NCBI RefSeq assembly: GCF_907165205.1
Contig: NC_058193.1
Location: 23,573,521 to 23,637,520 of the forward strand
Source: Coccinella septempunctata
Taxonomy: Eukaryota; Arthropoda; Insecta; Coleoptera; Coccinellidae
Direction: 5' to 3'
Length of the DNA: 64,000 nt
This document shows positions 46,945-58,917 of this stretch, piece after piece (within the stretch, counting starts at the first letter, position 1; every line of letters begins with the position of its first letter). Below the pieces are notes generated by a model, which was not told where the DNA came from, made no database searches, and worked only from the letters and a program-made list of their open reading frames with translations. Both the position numbers and the translations under genes were made by a program.

Positions 46945-47075
46945 AATTAGAAGCCCAAATGGCATCCCTCGATCAATTTAAGATAATATATGAATTTCTT
47001 CATCAAGAATTTATCACTCATCCTGTTCTCAGAAAATATCAACTTGAAACTAAAAGTAGAGAACAGAGAACATAA
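46945..47075 (+). other. Possible short terminal exon
   Basis: Acceptor GTTCTAATTTTCAG at 46944 opens, in phase 1, LEAQMASLDQFKIIYEFLHQ, EFITHPVLRKYQLETK and a TAA stop at 47073-47075. Phase matches the donor at 45654. No family is recognised. Confidence 0.18.
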
Positions 47076-47505
47076 GTACAAAGTCCCACCTCAAGGTTAA
47101 TAGAAGAACTGATGTGAATATCTGATATATCCAAATTTTAGCGAGTAAAATGAACATTGAAATCAAAAGAATCGAATGTTTGGTGAAATATAGTATATTT
47201 TGAGCTGCTTATGGTATTCGCAGATTAATAAAAGTTCAAACAAGTTCGACTGGAACTCAACGGCTTTATATACACCCTTTTTGCCCTCGCATAAGAAAAT
47301 TCTAATCGATCTTATACAATCTTCGTTCGTGAAAGATACTACACTTTTGTTGGAAATTGTTCTTCCTTTGGAGTAGTTTTCAACGAAAATTCTGAGTGAT
47401 ACACAGCGAATATTTTATTCGAGTTTAAGAATCTCCATGTCTTTGTACATCATGAACTATGAAAATTTTAGGAAGGCCATTTATTTTATTTTCATCTGCT
47501 ATTAA

Positions 47506-47913
47506 CACGTTGAGCGCCATCCAAATATCGATATATTTTCTTGTGGGGCCAAATTTTCTGTGTCGATATTTTGATTTGCTCTTATATCATATAGATAATC
47601 CCTTTGCTCAGATTCTCGCTAAAAGTGCAATATCGCCTGATATCAAGAATATTGATGAGCGGGCCCACGGGACCGCTCTGGTCCCCAGAAAAATAGAAAC
47701 GCACAGCAAATGCGGTACAGGTGAAATTTGTCGAGTCCAATCTCCTTATTATAACCATAACAACACCTGTTCAATTTTTTTCGAATAAAAATTCGAAAAA
47801 AAATACTACTGAAGAGTAGTCGTAAATTCCAAAACAGCGGTCCCTACGGACCGCCGTGGTCCTACAAGTAAGACTATCAGCGGTCCCTACGGACCGCTGT
47901 GGCGCTCAACGTG
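47506..47913. mobile_element. TTAA-flanked piggyBac-type MITE
   Basis: Perfect 14-bp inverted ends CACGTTGAGCGCCA are flanked by TTAA at 47502-47505 and 47914-47917, the piggyBac target duplication. The 408-bp body holds two copies of the palindrome GCGGTCCCTACGGACCGC (near 47837 and 47879) and a third related GC-rich block near 47660. The frame spanning it is chance. It is much more GC-rich at its ends than the surroundings. Confidence 0.85.
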
Positions 47914-48120
47914 TTAAAAGCGTCTCATAGAGTGGAAAAAACGCTGACTAAGTTCTCAACAGATACGAGCACGTTAAATTAAATATTGACATAGCGAGGC
48001 AGGGCGGTATTCTTGTTCTTATATCTTGAGTAGTTTGCTAATAATATCGCGTTCTTTATATAGGAAGGGTACAGATTGCTGGAAATTCCGTCCGTATTAT
48101 GGGATAACTATTTAATGGTA

Positions 48121-49391
48121 CGAGGATATATTGAAAAATTATTAGCCTATTATGGAATCAAACAAAATTTCAATGTCAAAATATTTTATTACTCAACATA
48201 TTCTCCTCTTAATTGGATACATTTATTACAGCGAACCTGCAACGTCTCTAGACCTTTACAAAAAAAATGACCTCCACAGCTTTTATTACCTCCACGTTCG
48301 AAGAAAATCTACGACCTTTTAAACTTTTTTTTAGCTGAGGAAAGAGATGATAGTCGGATTCAGCCAAATCTGGTGAATAAGTGGGGGAATCTAGTAATTC
48401 ACACCCTAAATCACATGGCAACATGAGATTTGTGTGCAGGGGCGTGGTCCTGCAAAAACAAAACACCTTTGGATAGCTTTCGCGTCTTTTCTCTTGATTT
48501 TTTTTTTCGTAGAGTGGTCAGTAATGTCGAATAGTAATTTCCGATTATTGTTCTACCCTTAACCGAAAAATCACTCATGATTACTCCATGCCAATCTCAA
48601 AAAACTGAAGCAAGAACTTTTCCAGCAGATTTTTGGACACGAAACTTCTTAGGTCTTGGAGAACCAGAGTGTCGCCATTCCTCGTTTGTTGCTTTGTTTC
48701 TGGATCGTAGAAATGTACCCGAGTCTCATCCATAGTAACAATTTGGTTTAAGAAGTCTATATCGTTTCCAAATCGAGCACAGATCGAACGCGATGCTTCT
48801 GCCCTTGCACGCTTTTGGTCAACATTCAAACATTTGGGAATCCACTTTGCAGCAATTTTTCTCATGTCCAAATTGACGTGAACTATATGATGATCGCGTT
48901 CGTATGAAATATTCTATGCTTCAGATATCCGTTTTAGCCCAATTCGACTATCTGATAAAATCGAGGATAAAATCATGTCATGAACTTCATTGATATTTTC
49001 GGGGACTGACACAGAAACTGGCCTTCCCGATCAGTCATCATCTTCAATGAAAAATTTACCTCTTTTGAAGCTTGCAGTCCAATTTTTCACGGTCGCATAC
49101 GAAGGACATTGATTACCGCCAAGGGTATTAAGCATATCTTCGTAAATGTGCTTACCTCTTAATCCTTTTAAATACAGGTACTTGATGATGGCTCGATACT
49201 CCAATTTTTCGATTTTCACAATTTCGGTGGACATCTTCTTTCTTTTAATTTATTGCGTAACACTGGTTTACTTTTTTGACCTCAAACATCACACTGACAC
49301 TTCTATTGAGTTATTGTTCGTTGCTATGGTAACGCAATATTTTTTTATGCATGGAACTGGGCTAGGCTAACTAGATATCAATACATCCTCG
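48121..49391 (-). mobile_element. mariner element copy E (dead)
   Basis: The left terminus CGAGGATATATTGAAAAATT follows TA at 48119-48120. The right terminus is CGAGGATGTATTGAT inverted, with the right flank changed from TA to CA. Minus-strand transposase: ATG 49234 (MSTEIVKIEKLEYRAIIKYL), HTH intact, then KWIPKCLNVDQKRARAEASR, TMDETRVHFYDPETKQQ and, after frameshifts, YSPDLAESDYHLFPQLKKSL. Several frameshifts make it dead. Confidence 0.9.
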
Positions 49392-49934
49392 CATATTGAA
49401 ATAGTCTTCCACCTGAACCAACTTTTTGTATTCCTTCATTCTCATATTGAGAAAATACCGAAATAACGATCAGATCGCATCGGGTACGTCCCTGTATCAA
49501 TAAACCTGACGCCTCCGTGAAAAGAACAATCGATCCGTCCGTCTGTCCAAGGAATATATATTAGATTTTCGGAATCAATTTCAATTCCGCACACTGCTGA
49601 GAAATTACTTGCGGCTTTCCGTTCACCTTGATTAGAAGAAATAAAATTAATGTCGAACTGCTCATCCGCTGAACAATAAATCCTAATTTGTTATTCCCCG
49701 GAATGTTATGAATATTTACGTTCTCAATAAATGGTTCTCGAACCATTTTTGCTAATAAAATAATTGATAATCATGATCTACGTGGTGAATGAAAGGAAGT
49801 GGAAAACTCCTCTGTTCTATCGTTTTCTGACGAAAATTCAGTCGCATTCAGTAAATAGTGATAATACAGTTGAGTAGTGTAGTGCGGTGCGGTGACTAAC
49901 TATCAGGAAGTTAGATTGCACAATTAGGAATAAT

Positions 49935-49998
49935 ATGGACAATTTGAAGTTCTGCAAATGGATAAGCATATTTCCTTCGAATAGAAGGAAATTGGAAG
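49935..49998 (+). other. Candidate first coding exon
   Basis: ATG 49935 starts MDNLKFCKWISIFPSNRRKL and the frame runs into a donor GAAG|GTATGA at 49998/49999. TCAGT initiator-like pentamers lie ~85-100 bp upstream. No downstream exon could be linked, so this is only a lead. Confidence 0.18.
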
Positions 49999-50009
49999 GT
50001 ATGATTGTA

Positions 50010-50729
50010 TGGAATTTTTATAAACTGTTTCTAAGTTAAGGTTCAACCTTTTTCTTATAATATTCACTGGATATTTGTCTGTTCATATTTAAAACACTAT
50101 TTTGTTCACTTTTGGGTAGGGAATAGAGCTTGAGAAGACTTGTCATTGAGAAAGGAATAAAACCAGAATACTCTATTTTTTCATCGACATTTCGGTATCT
50201 TTATTAGGCCTTCTTCGAGTTAAAAACGAAACACTTTATAAAATAAATTACAATAGATGAAAAATTACAATCAAAACAAATATAAACGTATAGATAGAAT
50301 AACAGGTCAGCAAGAACATTTAAAGATGATCAATTATAACATAATGTCGAGATAAGACTGATGAGAGCAATCAACATAAGAAAAATTTCTCAAAATGTCT
50401 CCAAGTCCTTATGAGTGTTCCGTAAAAGGTGCCATGAGAATGAATAATTGAATTTCGAGTTGTCGGAGGCGAAGATGAAAATTACAAAATGGTTTTTGAG
50501 TCAAAGACATCCTCTCGATCTCATAAGAAGACTTTCCATAAACACCATTGTGATTTTCCTGTTTTATGACTAGTAGCAACTATCCTCTTTGTAACCTAAA
50601 CTCTCGGGAGAAATAATGATGATCGAAATTACCTTGTTGAGATACAAATTCTATACTTTTCTATATTTTTCAGATTGTTACCCGATTGCGGCATGACGCC
50701 GACCTCTGGGACACCCTGTATATATACAT
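50010..50729. other. Intergenic or intronic, PLE-like 3' motif near 50200
   Basis: The minus strand near 50190-50215 reads CTCGAAGAAGGCCTAATAAA then GATACCGAAATG, the CTGAAGA...CCGAAA pair typical of Penelope-like and related 3' repeat ends. Nothing else is recognised. Confidence 0.3.
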
Positions 50730-51470
50730 GGGTGAATCTCTGACTCGTACAAGAATGTTAACAGTAGATAAGGTCGAAAGAAACACTCTTCTTTCCTACC
50801 ATTTTTTCCGAATCGGCTCGGTTTAAGAGATACAGGCTGTTGAAAAACCATTTCACGAATGGTCCTATCGAATTAAATGAGTTTCGGAATATAGTTTTTC
50901 ATTTATTTGATGAATCTTTTTCGAACACAAAATATCACCCCTGTCTTCCAGTTATTTCATTATGACCATTACGTACCATAAAAAAGCCAAAAATTCAAAG
51001 AACCCAACTCTTGAAACTAAGTTGGACGCTATCTGATGTACATATATTTAAACGTTTTGTAAAATAAAAGTTTTCTTCATATTTGCTCTATAATTCGCCG
51101 TTTTTGAGTAATTTGATGTTGAAAAATCAAAAAGTATCTGTGAAATTTGAGAAATTGTGTACTTTGGCTGAATACAACTCTGTTTGGAAGATCTACCGAT
51201 GTGTAGTGTGACAGATTTGACTAAGTTATTCTGAAGGTAATTTTGTTTTTCGAAGTGGCATAGCTCATTATGAACTTGAAATTGCCATATCTTTTTATCA
51301 GGGCCGAATCGGAAAAAATAGTATAGAAAAAAGTATTTCTTTTGACCCCAAGAATCTACTGTTGAATTATTTATTATTATTATTATTATTACAATAAAGA
51401 AAGAGTAGAGGCAAAGCCTATAAACTCACAACAACGAAAAAAAAATTTGTACGAGTCAAAGACTCACCCT
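50730..51470. mobile_element. MITE family F, full copy
   Basis: Inverted ends GGGTGAATCTCTGACTCGTA and GGGTGAGTCTTTGACTCGTA are flanked by TATA-rich sequence. Other members: 22868-22932, 54789-54903, 55995-56264, 58309-58917. The right arm is interrupted at about 51368-51450 by a (TTA)n-containing insertion ending in AACGAAAAAAAAA. No frame of note. Confidence 0.75.
51368..51394. repeat. TTA microsatellite
   Basis: TTATT followed by seven ATT/TTA units inside MITE F; it marks an insertion into the right arm. Confidence 0.8.
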
Positions 51471-54400
51471 ATATTTATGCAAGCAACGCCACTAGTATTT
51501 CAAAATCTCAGTAGTTTATTTTCAACTTACGAGATCAATGGAATCAATTTTTTTGAACCCTACCACACAGAGTATACTATACAAATTAATTCGTTGAAGA
51601 ATGTTAGCAATATTCTTTGAAATGATGACCAAGATAATGTCATTATTTTGGATGCAAATTTGCATCATTTCTCATATCAATATTTATCATGTTGAATTAT
51701 TGAATAGATGTGGTTGATATCCGACGGAAATCTATTAAAGGGACTGCATTTTAATTCAGCACTGCCTGTTGTTTTGGCATTCCCGAACAGTGGGGAACCA
51801 CTAAAAATTTCATTACAATCGATTTTATTCCGAAGGAAATAAGTTTAAAATGAACATCACATTCCAATAATAAATATCTCTCCATTGATTCGAATCCTCA
51901 TAAACATTGAGCTATAAAAATATAACTGAATATATCAGATATACTTTTGAATTATTCGAAAATAACACAAGCATATAAATCAAGGTTTTTTATTTCGAAT
52001 AAATCAGCACTCAAAACATTTTAGAAATTTTTTAGAATTGTTATCATCATGTTGAATACGCTAGTCGTCAAAATTGAAAATAACTCACAGGACAAAACCA
52101 TCTCTATGGAAGATGTTGGGCGGTATTATTATTGATAATTTCTAAAATTTTTGCGAATGAAAGTTCAGAAGGCATTTCGTTATCGTGTGAAATTTCCGAT
52201 ATATATTAATTTATGAATATACATTCATGAATGATTAGTATGTTGATCAAAGAAAATAAGCGACAGATAATTTCCGATGACTACAGGCTGTTTCAAATTG
52301 CTGGATGTCACAGTTTCTCGAATTTTTTTTCGGGAAAATGCCATAGATGACAACCCTCTTTCCAATACAGTTTTCGAGATTGATATTTTGTCAATTTGAA
52401 AACGTAGTAAACGTAGTATAACGAACCCTTCATATCTTTGAAATATCTGAAGATGTAGGAGCATAAATTCATAATATAAAAGTCTATGATGTATCCCACT
52501 CTATCGCTCCATTATATACAGGCTGGACAAAATTGGTGAAACCTGAACTACAACTTTTTAACCGAACGAGAAAAAGGAAAAAGAATGGCACATTACGATA
52601 GTATAGTTTTGAGAAACTAATAATGCCATCAACTGCATTCCTCTATCTCCTTTTGTTTTTGAGTTTTAGTTCCAAATTTTAATTTGTGCGATTTCAACTT
52701 TGGTCATTATCTCCGTTTCTGTTTGTGCTAGGATGTTGAAATGATTAAATTATACAGACACTTTTTGATATCAATCCAGTTGCGTCCTCTGATTTTTTCC
52801 AACAGGTTTCCTTGCTGAGCTATAACAAAGTTTGGTTTTCTATTATCTTACCAACTTTGTCACTTAACTCATACTTCATTAGAAAAGCTATGGTCTTCCT
52901 TCCCGATCGGAACATCAAGAAACAAGACATAGTCCATTCATTTGGTGTTTTGAAACTTTATTTTTGGGGTGTTGAATCTGAATCATATTGTCGACTGTAT
53001 TCGGATATAGATTCACTATGAAATGGCAGAAAACCATAAAATTTCTGACTTTGTTGAGTATTTTGCTCATAATTCCAAGCATTCTACAGAAAAATTACTT
53101 CCCACCATAATGAAAGCTGACAAAATTTCACGAAATATATAGTTTGATTCGAATCCTTATAGGTTTTCTTTTAGCCTATTGAATCATCAATTATTCCACT
53201 TGCAAAAAATTTTCTGCTTCTCTAGATGGTTGGTACCTTAACCAAACCTAACAATACAAAACATGTTATCTGATCGTGTCTTACCTCTGGCAAGGAAGGT
53301 TTTGAGTTGATTTCCAGGCACTTTTTTATTGTTTCAATCACAGCCAAATTTGATGTGATTCACGTCAACATTCCTATGCGAATTTACTTCAGTGTAGTGG
53401 TATCGCTCCCTTTTGACACGTCATCGTCAGAGCGAGCGACAGCCAGTAAACAAGGGCTGTTGTATAATATCTCGAACAAATAATAAAGAAGGAAAGTGAC
53501 CTATTTCTTCGAAGAAGAAATGATAGTATTCTAGATCAAACAATATATAGAAGGAGCAGTTTATGCAGATAGTACTGCAATTAATAATATCCAAGGGTCA
53601 AGTTGTGCAATTATGAGGTTCGATTAAAAAAAAATACATAAGTGTCGATTTATTTTTAGTTTACGGGATGTTTCATCGAATATTTTTGAATAAATCGATA
53701 AAACTATCAATACGTAGATAACAAAGTTTTGAGCCCGAGCATCCTCATAATTTGTTACCACTATTAGTCGAAGACCATTGTCGAGTTTAGTTGTCTTAAT
53801 TTGTGGTAAAATGGTTAACGAAACTGCGGTTGAGGTTGGTGAATGCTTTCTGTTATTGTTTCATATATCTGCTATTTTTATCACTATAATTATGACTGAT
53901 GCACCCATTATATTTTTTCATACCTTAAACAATAACCAATTTCAGGCGAATTCTTATAAAATGTTCACTTATATAGTTACTCATAAAATTGTTATATTTC
54001 CAACGTTAGTTATAACCGCATTTTTGAAGGATTGAAGATTTCTGGTATTCTGAGGAGATTAACGCTGATTTATCTGAGGTCTGCAAGATCATTTGGTGAT
54101 TGGTTAATAACTACTGTTGATCATATTCAGCTCATCATATGTGAGAACCTTGACGTAGATGCGGCATAGTTGTCACTATGAAGGAATGGTTTGCATTACC
54201 CTCGTAAATCTGTGAATGCATATAGGTAACTCTACTATCTACATCAAAGATAATCAAAAAGAATTCAGGATTCCTTTCAGGCTTGTTCAAATTCATAATC
54301 AAAACGGTCACCCTTCCAAGTAACGAACTTGGATGATGGTTTCTAGAAAAAAAAATTTCTAATTTTCTGAAAATAAGGTCTAATAAAGTTGATAACTATG

Positions 54401-54788
54401 TATGGTAGGTATGTACTTCATCCTAGAAAAATGAATTAATCTTCTTGTGATGCGATTTCCATGAAATTTTGCACATGTCTACCTAATGTGCAACTAGCTC
54501 TTGAGTTCCATTAGTCACTGATTTTTTTTCCGAATCTACTACTCTAGGTCAGAGTTGAGAGTTGATATATTATTATTGCACTTAATTATAAAGTGGATTT
54601 ATCTGACCCAATAAGATTATGGTTTTGAGAACTCTATGGAGAAAATATAACAAATCAATTTCGTCCTTCGGCGACAGATGAGAGGGGTAGTTATGAGGAA
54701 CCGGTTCAATTCTTCTGTGAACTTTTATATTCAAAAATACCTACGGATACTTTTCCCAAAAAAAAAACAGTTATTTCTCGTCAAGGTT
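51471..54788. other. AT-rich stretch, no confirmed gene
   Basis: TACAGGCTG-type sequences near 52281 and 52517 look like single element ends. An 86-codon hydrophobic frame at 53778-54035 (SSLVVLICGKMVNETAVEVG...) has no clear family. A GC-richer block at 53395-53460 is unexplained. Confidence 0.3.
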
Positions 54789-54903
54789 GGCTATATATCT
54801 TCATATCAGGACCGAATCGGAAAAAATGGTGTAGGAAAAAAGTGTTTCTTTTGACCTGAAGAATCCAGTGTTGAAATATTTGTACGAGTCAGAGACTCAC
54901 CCT
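54789..54903. repeat. MITE family F fragment (right end)
   Basis: Matches the last ~115 bp of 50730-51470: CCGAATCGGAAAAAATGGTG, TTGAAATATTTGTACGAGTC and GACTCACCCT. Confidence 0.75.
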
Positions 54904-54992
54904 TTATGATCTGGGGTGAGATTGATTACCCCACACAACATTTACGGTTCATTATGGATTTTCATCAAGTATCGGCCACATCAATTCAATAT

Positions 54993-55793
54993 ACAGGGTG
55001 TTTTCAAAGGTAAAGTTTTTTTTTTGACATAAGGTACAACTATTCAAAATGAGTCGTTTAACCAAAAATTGTCTATATAAAATATCCAAGATGGCTGAGA
55101 TACAACCCCTAGAAATTCGACAAAATTTCATTGAATATCAAGTACGGGACTGTGAAAGGTGACTCCGGCATCGCAAAAACGAAACAGAACACAAACATAT
55201 GGCTGGACAATGAATGGTTCAGTACCAAGTTCATCGGATTAGATGCATCAGGTCACTTTTGAAATAATCATATTTGTTGTATCGTGCAATTAGGGTGTTG
55301 GAATGTTTGAACAAGAAGATTTTAATGCTCATTGTGAAAAAATTCGTGAATAATTTAGACGAATTTTATTGGTGAGATTTTGTATTATTCTATTTTTTAC
55401 ACTTGTGTCCTAAGTCTCTTCTGTCGGTTGGTATCGAAATGAGCCATTTCATAAAATCGTGTAAGTTACTAAAAAATAATGAGAACAATTCGGCAATCTT
55501 AAGTTTCCATTTTCATTTCTACGTAATACGTGAATATCGAACGAGCCAATATCATAAATAAAACGGAACCACATGGTCGAATCAGGAGATGAGTTTTTTC
55601 CCACTGCTTTGAGATAATTCAGCTAACAAACGGTCTAGGGTCGTATTAGGATCTATTTCAGTAATCATTTAAAATTTTTTTTTCAACTTTGCCATTTTGA
55701 AAGTTTTGTATAGGTCATTTTTGGTGAAACGCATCATTTGGACCAGTTCTACCTTCCGTTGAAAAAAAAACCTCACCTTCAAATACACCCTGT
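54993..55793. mobile_element. MITE family B, copy 2 (inverted relative to copy 1)
   Basis: Ends ACAGGGTGTTTTCAAAGGTA and, inverted, ACAGGGTGTATTTGAAGGTG. The interior is collinear with the reverse complement of 12946-13803. Length differences are small indels. Non-coding. Confidence 0.75.
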
Positions 55794-55994
55794 ATTTACG
55801 GCTATCTTTACAAAGCAGACGTACTTTGAAAAGCTGAATGCCTAAAATCACAACACCGTGCAGAAAACTTCTGCGGGGCAAAAATAAGGCGCTAGTTTCC
55901 ATTTTTCTCTCTACCACCCAAAGTATCATGACTATGAAAATAAGAAAAAAATTACATACAATTCAAAGAAATAGTTATTTGATTTTCAGAAATA

Positions 55995-56264
55995 AAAAGT
56001 ACCTACTTATCTGTGAAATTTGATAAATTGTGTACTTTGGCTGAATCCAACTCTGTTTAGAAGACTCACGAATGTGTAGTGTCGCAGACTCAGCTAGTTA
56101 ATCTGAAGGCGATTTTGTTTTTCCAGGGTCGGCACAGCTCATAATGAAAACTCAAAATGGCTATATCTTTTCAGGAAGGTCGAAAAAATGGTATATTAAA
56201 AAGTGTGTCTTTTGACCTCAAGAATCTACTGCTGAAATATTTGTACGAGTTAAAGACTCACCCT
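55995..56264. repeat. MITE family F fragment (right third)
   Basis: Collinear with 51136-51470 of the full copy: CTGTGAAATTTGATAAATTG, GTGTACTTTGGCTGAA, GAATGTGTAGTGTCGCAGA and GACTCACCCT end. The next element begins 28 bp later. Confidence 0.75.
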
Positions 56265-56291
56265 ATATAGTCGAACCTGCGAATAAACAGT

Positions 56292-57063
56292 GTGGGCCAT
56301 CCATAACTTTCCACCCCGGATTTTGAGCTTCGGAATAGAATAACGAAAAAACGCTCAGACAGGTCAAATTTTGTTGAAAGGGGGACAAATAAGGGTGTTC
56401 AAATGAGTTTGACATTACTACCCCTCTAGCCGCAACCCCTAACAGCTCTCATTTTTGAATAGAGAAAATGGGTCGAGCAGCACCTTGTTGGAAAGGCAAT
56501 ATTCAATTTCCTGCATGAGTGTATTTTTTTTTCATCTCTTTATTATTATACAGATTGACTCAGTATTCCATCAATAACTTTCACTCGCCGAATTTGGATC
56601 TTTGAGATGGAAAAAACGCTCGGACGGGTCAAAAAATGAATTCGATATCACTACCCCTCTAGCCGCTACCCTAACAGCAATTATTTCAATTTAAACGAAA
56701 GCGCACGATTTACGACCTATTATCTCTATTCAAAAATAAAGTGGTAGCGGCTAGAGATCCAAATTCGGCGTGTGAAAGTTATTGATGGAACACTGAGTCA
56801 CTCTGTATAATAATAAAACGATGAAAAAAAAAATACACTCATGCAGGAAATTGAATTGCCTTTCCAACAAGGTGCTGCTCGACCCCTTTTCCCTATTCAA
56901 AAATGACAGCCGTTAGGGGTTGCGGAGAAAGGGGTAGTGATATCAAACTCATTTGAACACCCTCATTTGTCCCCCTTTCAACGAAATTTGACGTGTTTGA
57001 GCATTTTTTCGTTATTCCATCCCAAAGCTCAAAATTCGTGGTGGAAAGTTATGGATGGCCCAC
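56292..57063. mobile_element. Large palindromic element (~770 bp)
   Basis: The left arm starts GTGGGCCATCCATAACTTTC. The right arm ends with its reverse complement at 57063. Matching blocks in order include AACGAAAAAACGCTCAGACA, GGGGGACAAATAAGGGTGTT, AGCAGCACCTTGTTGGAAAG, TCCTGCATGAGTGTATTTTT and ATCAATAACTTTCAC. A second nested inverted pair, TAGCCGCTACC, occurs near the centre (~56680), where the right arm has lost ~60 bp. No coding frame. Confidence 0.85.
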
Positions 57064-57129
57064 CCTTTATAGAACAGGCGCAGTAAGCAAGCGAGACAAG
57101 ATAATCAAATTTTCAGCTTTCTCTCAACA

Positions 57130-57214
57130 TTTTTGCGTTTCATGAAAAATGTGCGAGAAACAAGAGGGTTCTTCAGTTGCATCGGCTTTCTAACAATTTT
57201 TTCATGAAACGCAA
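57130..57214. repeat. Short inverted repeat, 20-bp arms
   Basis: TTTTTGCGTTTCATGAAAAA at about 57130 pairs with TTTTTTCATGAAACGCAAGA at about 57195. The spacer is ~45 bp. Possibly the remnant of a small MITE. Confidence 0.6.
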
Positions 57215-58308
57215 GATTCTACAGTAAAATCTGAAAATGTGATTGAACACATTTCGAAATTATATCGGAATTCTACTTGTTGATCAAATTTTTAGATTTT
57301 TCTCAGAAATCTTCCGTATCATGGAAAAACTGCACTGTCCTACAATTTTCAAGTAATTCAAATACGCAGTTAATGTTTACAGGTACCAAAGACATTATGG
57401 CCTAGTAAAAAGTGTCATATCTTGTAACGAATTCAGTGATTTTTGTATTACCGGATACCTGAGATGAAAAGTAGAGACTATTTTGAGGTGAGAATTTTAG
57501 GGTGCTGTATTTCCGGAAGATGAGGCCTTCTGGCAAAAATCATAAATAGGGATTTCCTAATTTTGTCTCAAGTATCTGTCATCAAATTTTATTGCTTTAA
57601 ATCCCGGACACCCTGTATACGGTCCCCGACAAGTGTCAGGGTTATATGTAACTCGCTCCATACATTAATTTTCTGTGGGTATATGTATATAAACCGAGCA
57701 ATGTTTATAGGATATCAAAGGAACGGCGTTTTCGAAGTGAAACTTCTAATCAAATGGGAAATATATGTAGTGTGTGAAATAATTGATTGCTTTATATTGA
57801 TTCGACGTGAATTGTGTAAAAAAATGGAATTTATTTGGCCGATACTTTGAAGGACTTTGCAACAAACCTGAAAAAATAAATTGGATGATTTTGAATACAC
57901 CGGAACTTTTTAACATTACTCGTGTTTCGTATTATCTTTGCCCGCCAAAAAAAGCTATTTTTATAGAGCTACACGCTACACGTGTTGTCGTCTAAATCTT
58001 ATGGTCGCAGGAATATAATTCAATTCTATAGTTTTAAAAAACTCTATATTCGATATAGGCAATTGAGTGAAAAAGCTATAAATGTATTTTTTTACGACAC
58101 TCAACATCGCATGGATGAAAATAATTCAATAATAAATAACAACAATAACAAGGACTTTATTCTCAGGAGCCCTGTATTCAAGGAAAACGTCAAAATACAC
58201 ATACAAGAAAGTATAAATCAAGAAATCTCAAAGATAACTGGAGTATTCTGCAGTAGTTTACTGTTTGATATCAATTATCAAATCTATAATTCTCCGTTTA
58301 AATATATA
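57215..58308. other. AT-rich stretch, nothing recognised
   Basis: An ACACCCTGTATAC end-like piece occurs at 57609. Frames at 57563-57850 and 57982-58314 are Lys/Asn/Ile-rich without motif. Confidence 0.3.
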
Positions 58309-58917
58309 GGGTGAGTCTTTGATTCGTTCAAATATTTCAACAGTAGATTCTTGAGATTAAAAGAAACACTTTTTTCCTTCGCCATTTTTTCCGAATCCCC
58401 GAATCGGCTAGGTTTAAAGATACAGGCTGTTGAAAAACCATTTTTAGTTCTATCGTACATACGATTTCATTGAATGAAATGAATTTCGGAATATAGTTTT
58501 TCATATATTTGATAATTTTTTTTTTAACACAAGATATCACCCAGTTTTCTCATAGTGACCATTAGGTACCATAAAAATACCAAAAATTCAAAGAACCCGA
58601 CTCTTGACACTAAGTTGGTCGCTATCTAATGAATATTTGAACGTTTTGTAAAATAAAAGTTTTCTTCATATTTTCTTCACTTGTAATGCGCCATTTTCGA
58701 ATAATTTGATTAAAATTCAAAAATACCTATTTGTGAAATTTGAAAAATTGGGTTCTTTGGCTGAATACAACTTTTTTTCAAAAGACTGCAGATGTGTAGT
58801 GTCATGGATTTAGCTAGTTATTCTGAAGGTAGATATGTTCTTCCAGAGGTGGTACAGCTCGTTATGAAAAGTTGAAATCGCAATATCTTTTTATCAGGGC
58901 CAAAACGGAAAAAATGG
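58309..58917. repeat. MITE family F, copy lacking the right end
   Basis: Starts GGGTGAGTCTTTGATTCGTT and follows the full copy (50730) through AGATACAGGCTGTTGAAAAA, TAAAATAAAAGTTTTCTTCA and TTTTTATCAGGGCC. It stops at GGAAAAAATGG near 58917. Confidence 0.75.

Noticed and set aside
47459..47788. 109-codon open frame with a histone-tail-like look
   Set aside because: It lies across the left end of the TTAA-flanked MITE and its flank; coding is not supported.
53778..54035. 86-codon hydrophobic frame, considered as a chemoreceptor exon
   Set aside because: No TYhhhhhQF-type receptor motif, no matching splice partner, and it starts at TTG; hydrophobicity is expected from AT-rich codons.
57982..58314. 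110-codon Lys/Asn-rich frame
   Set aside because: The tail enters MITE family F and composition is that of AT-rich noncoding DNA.
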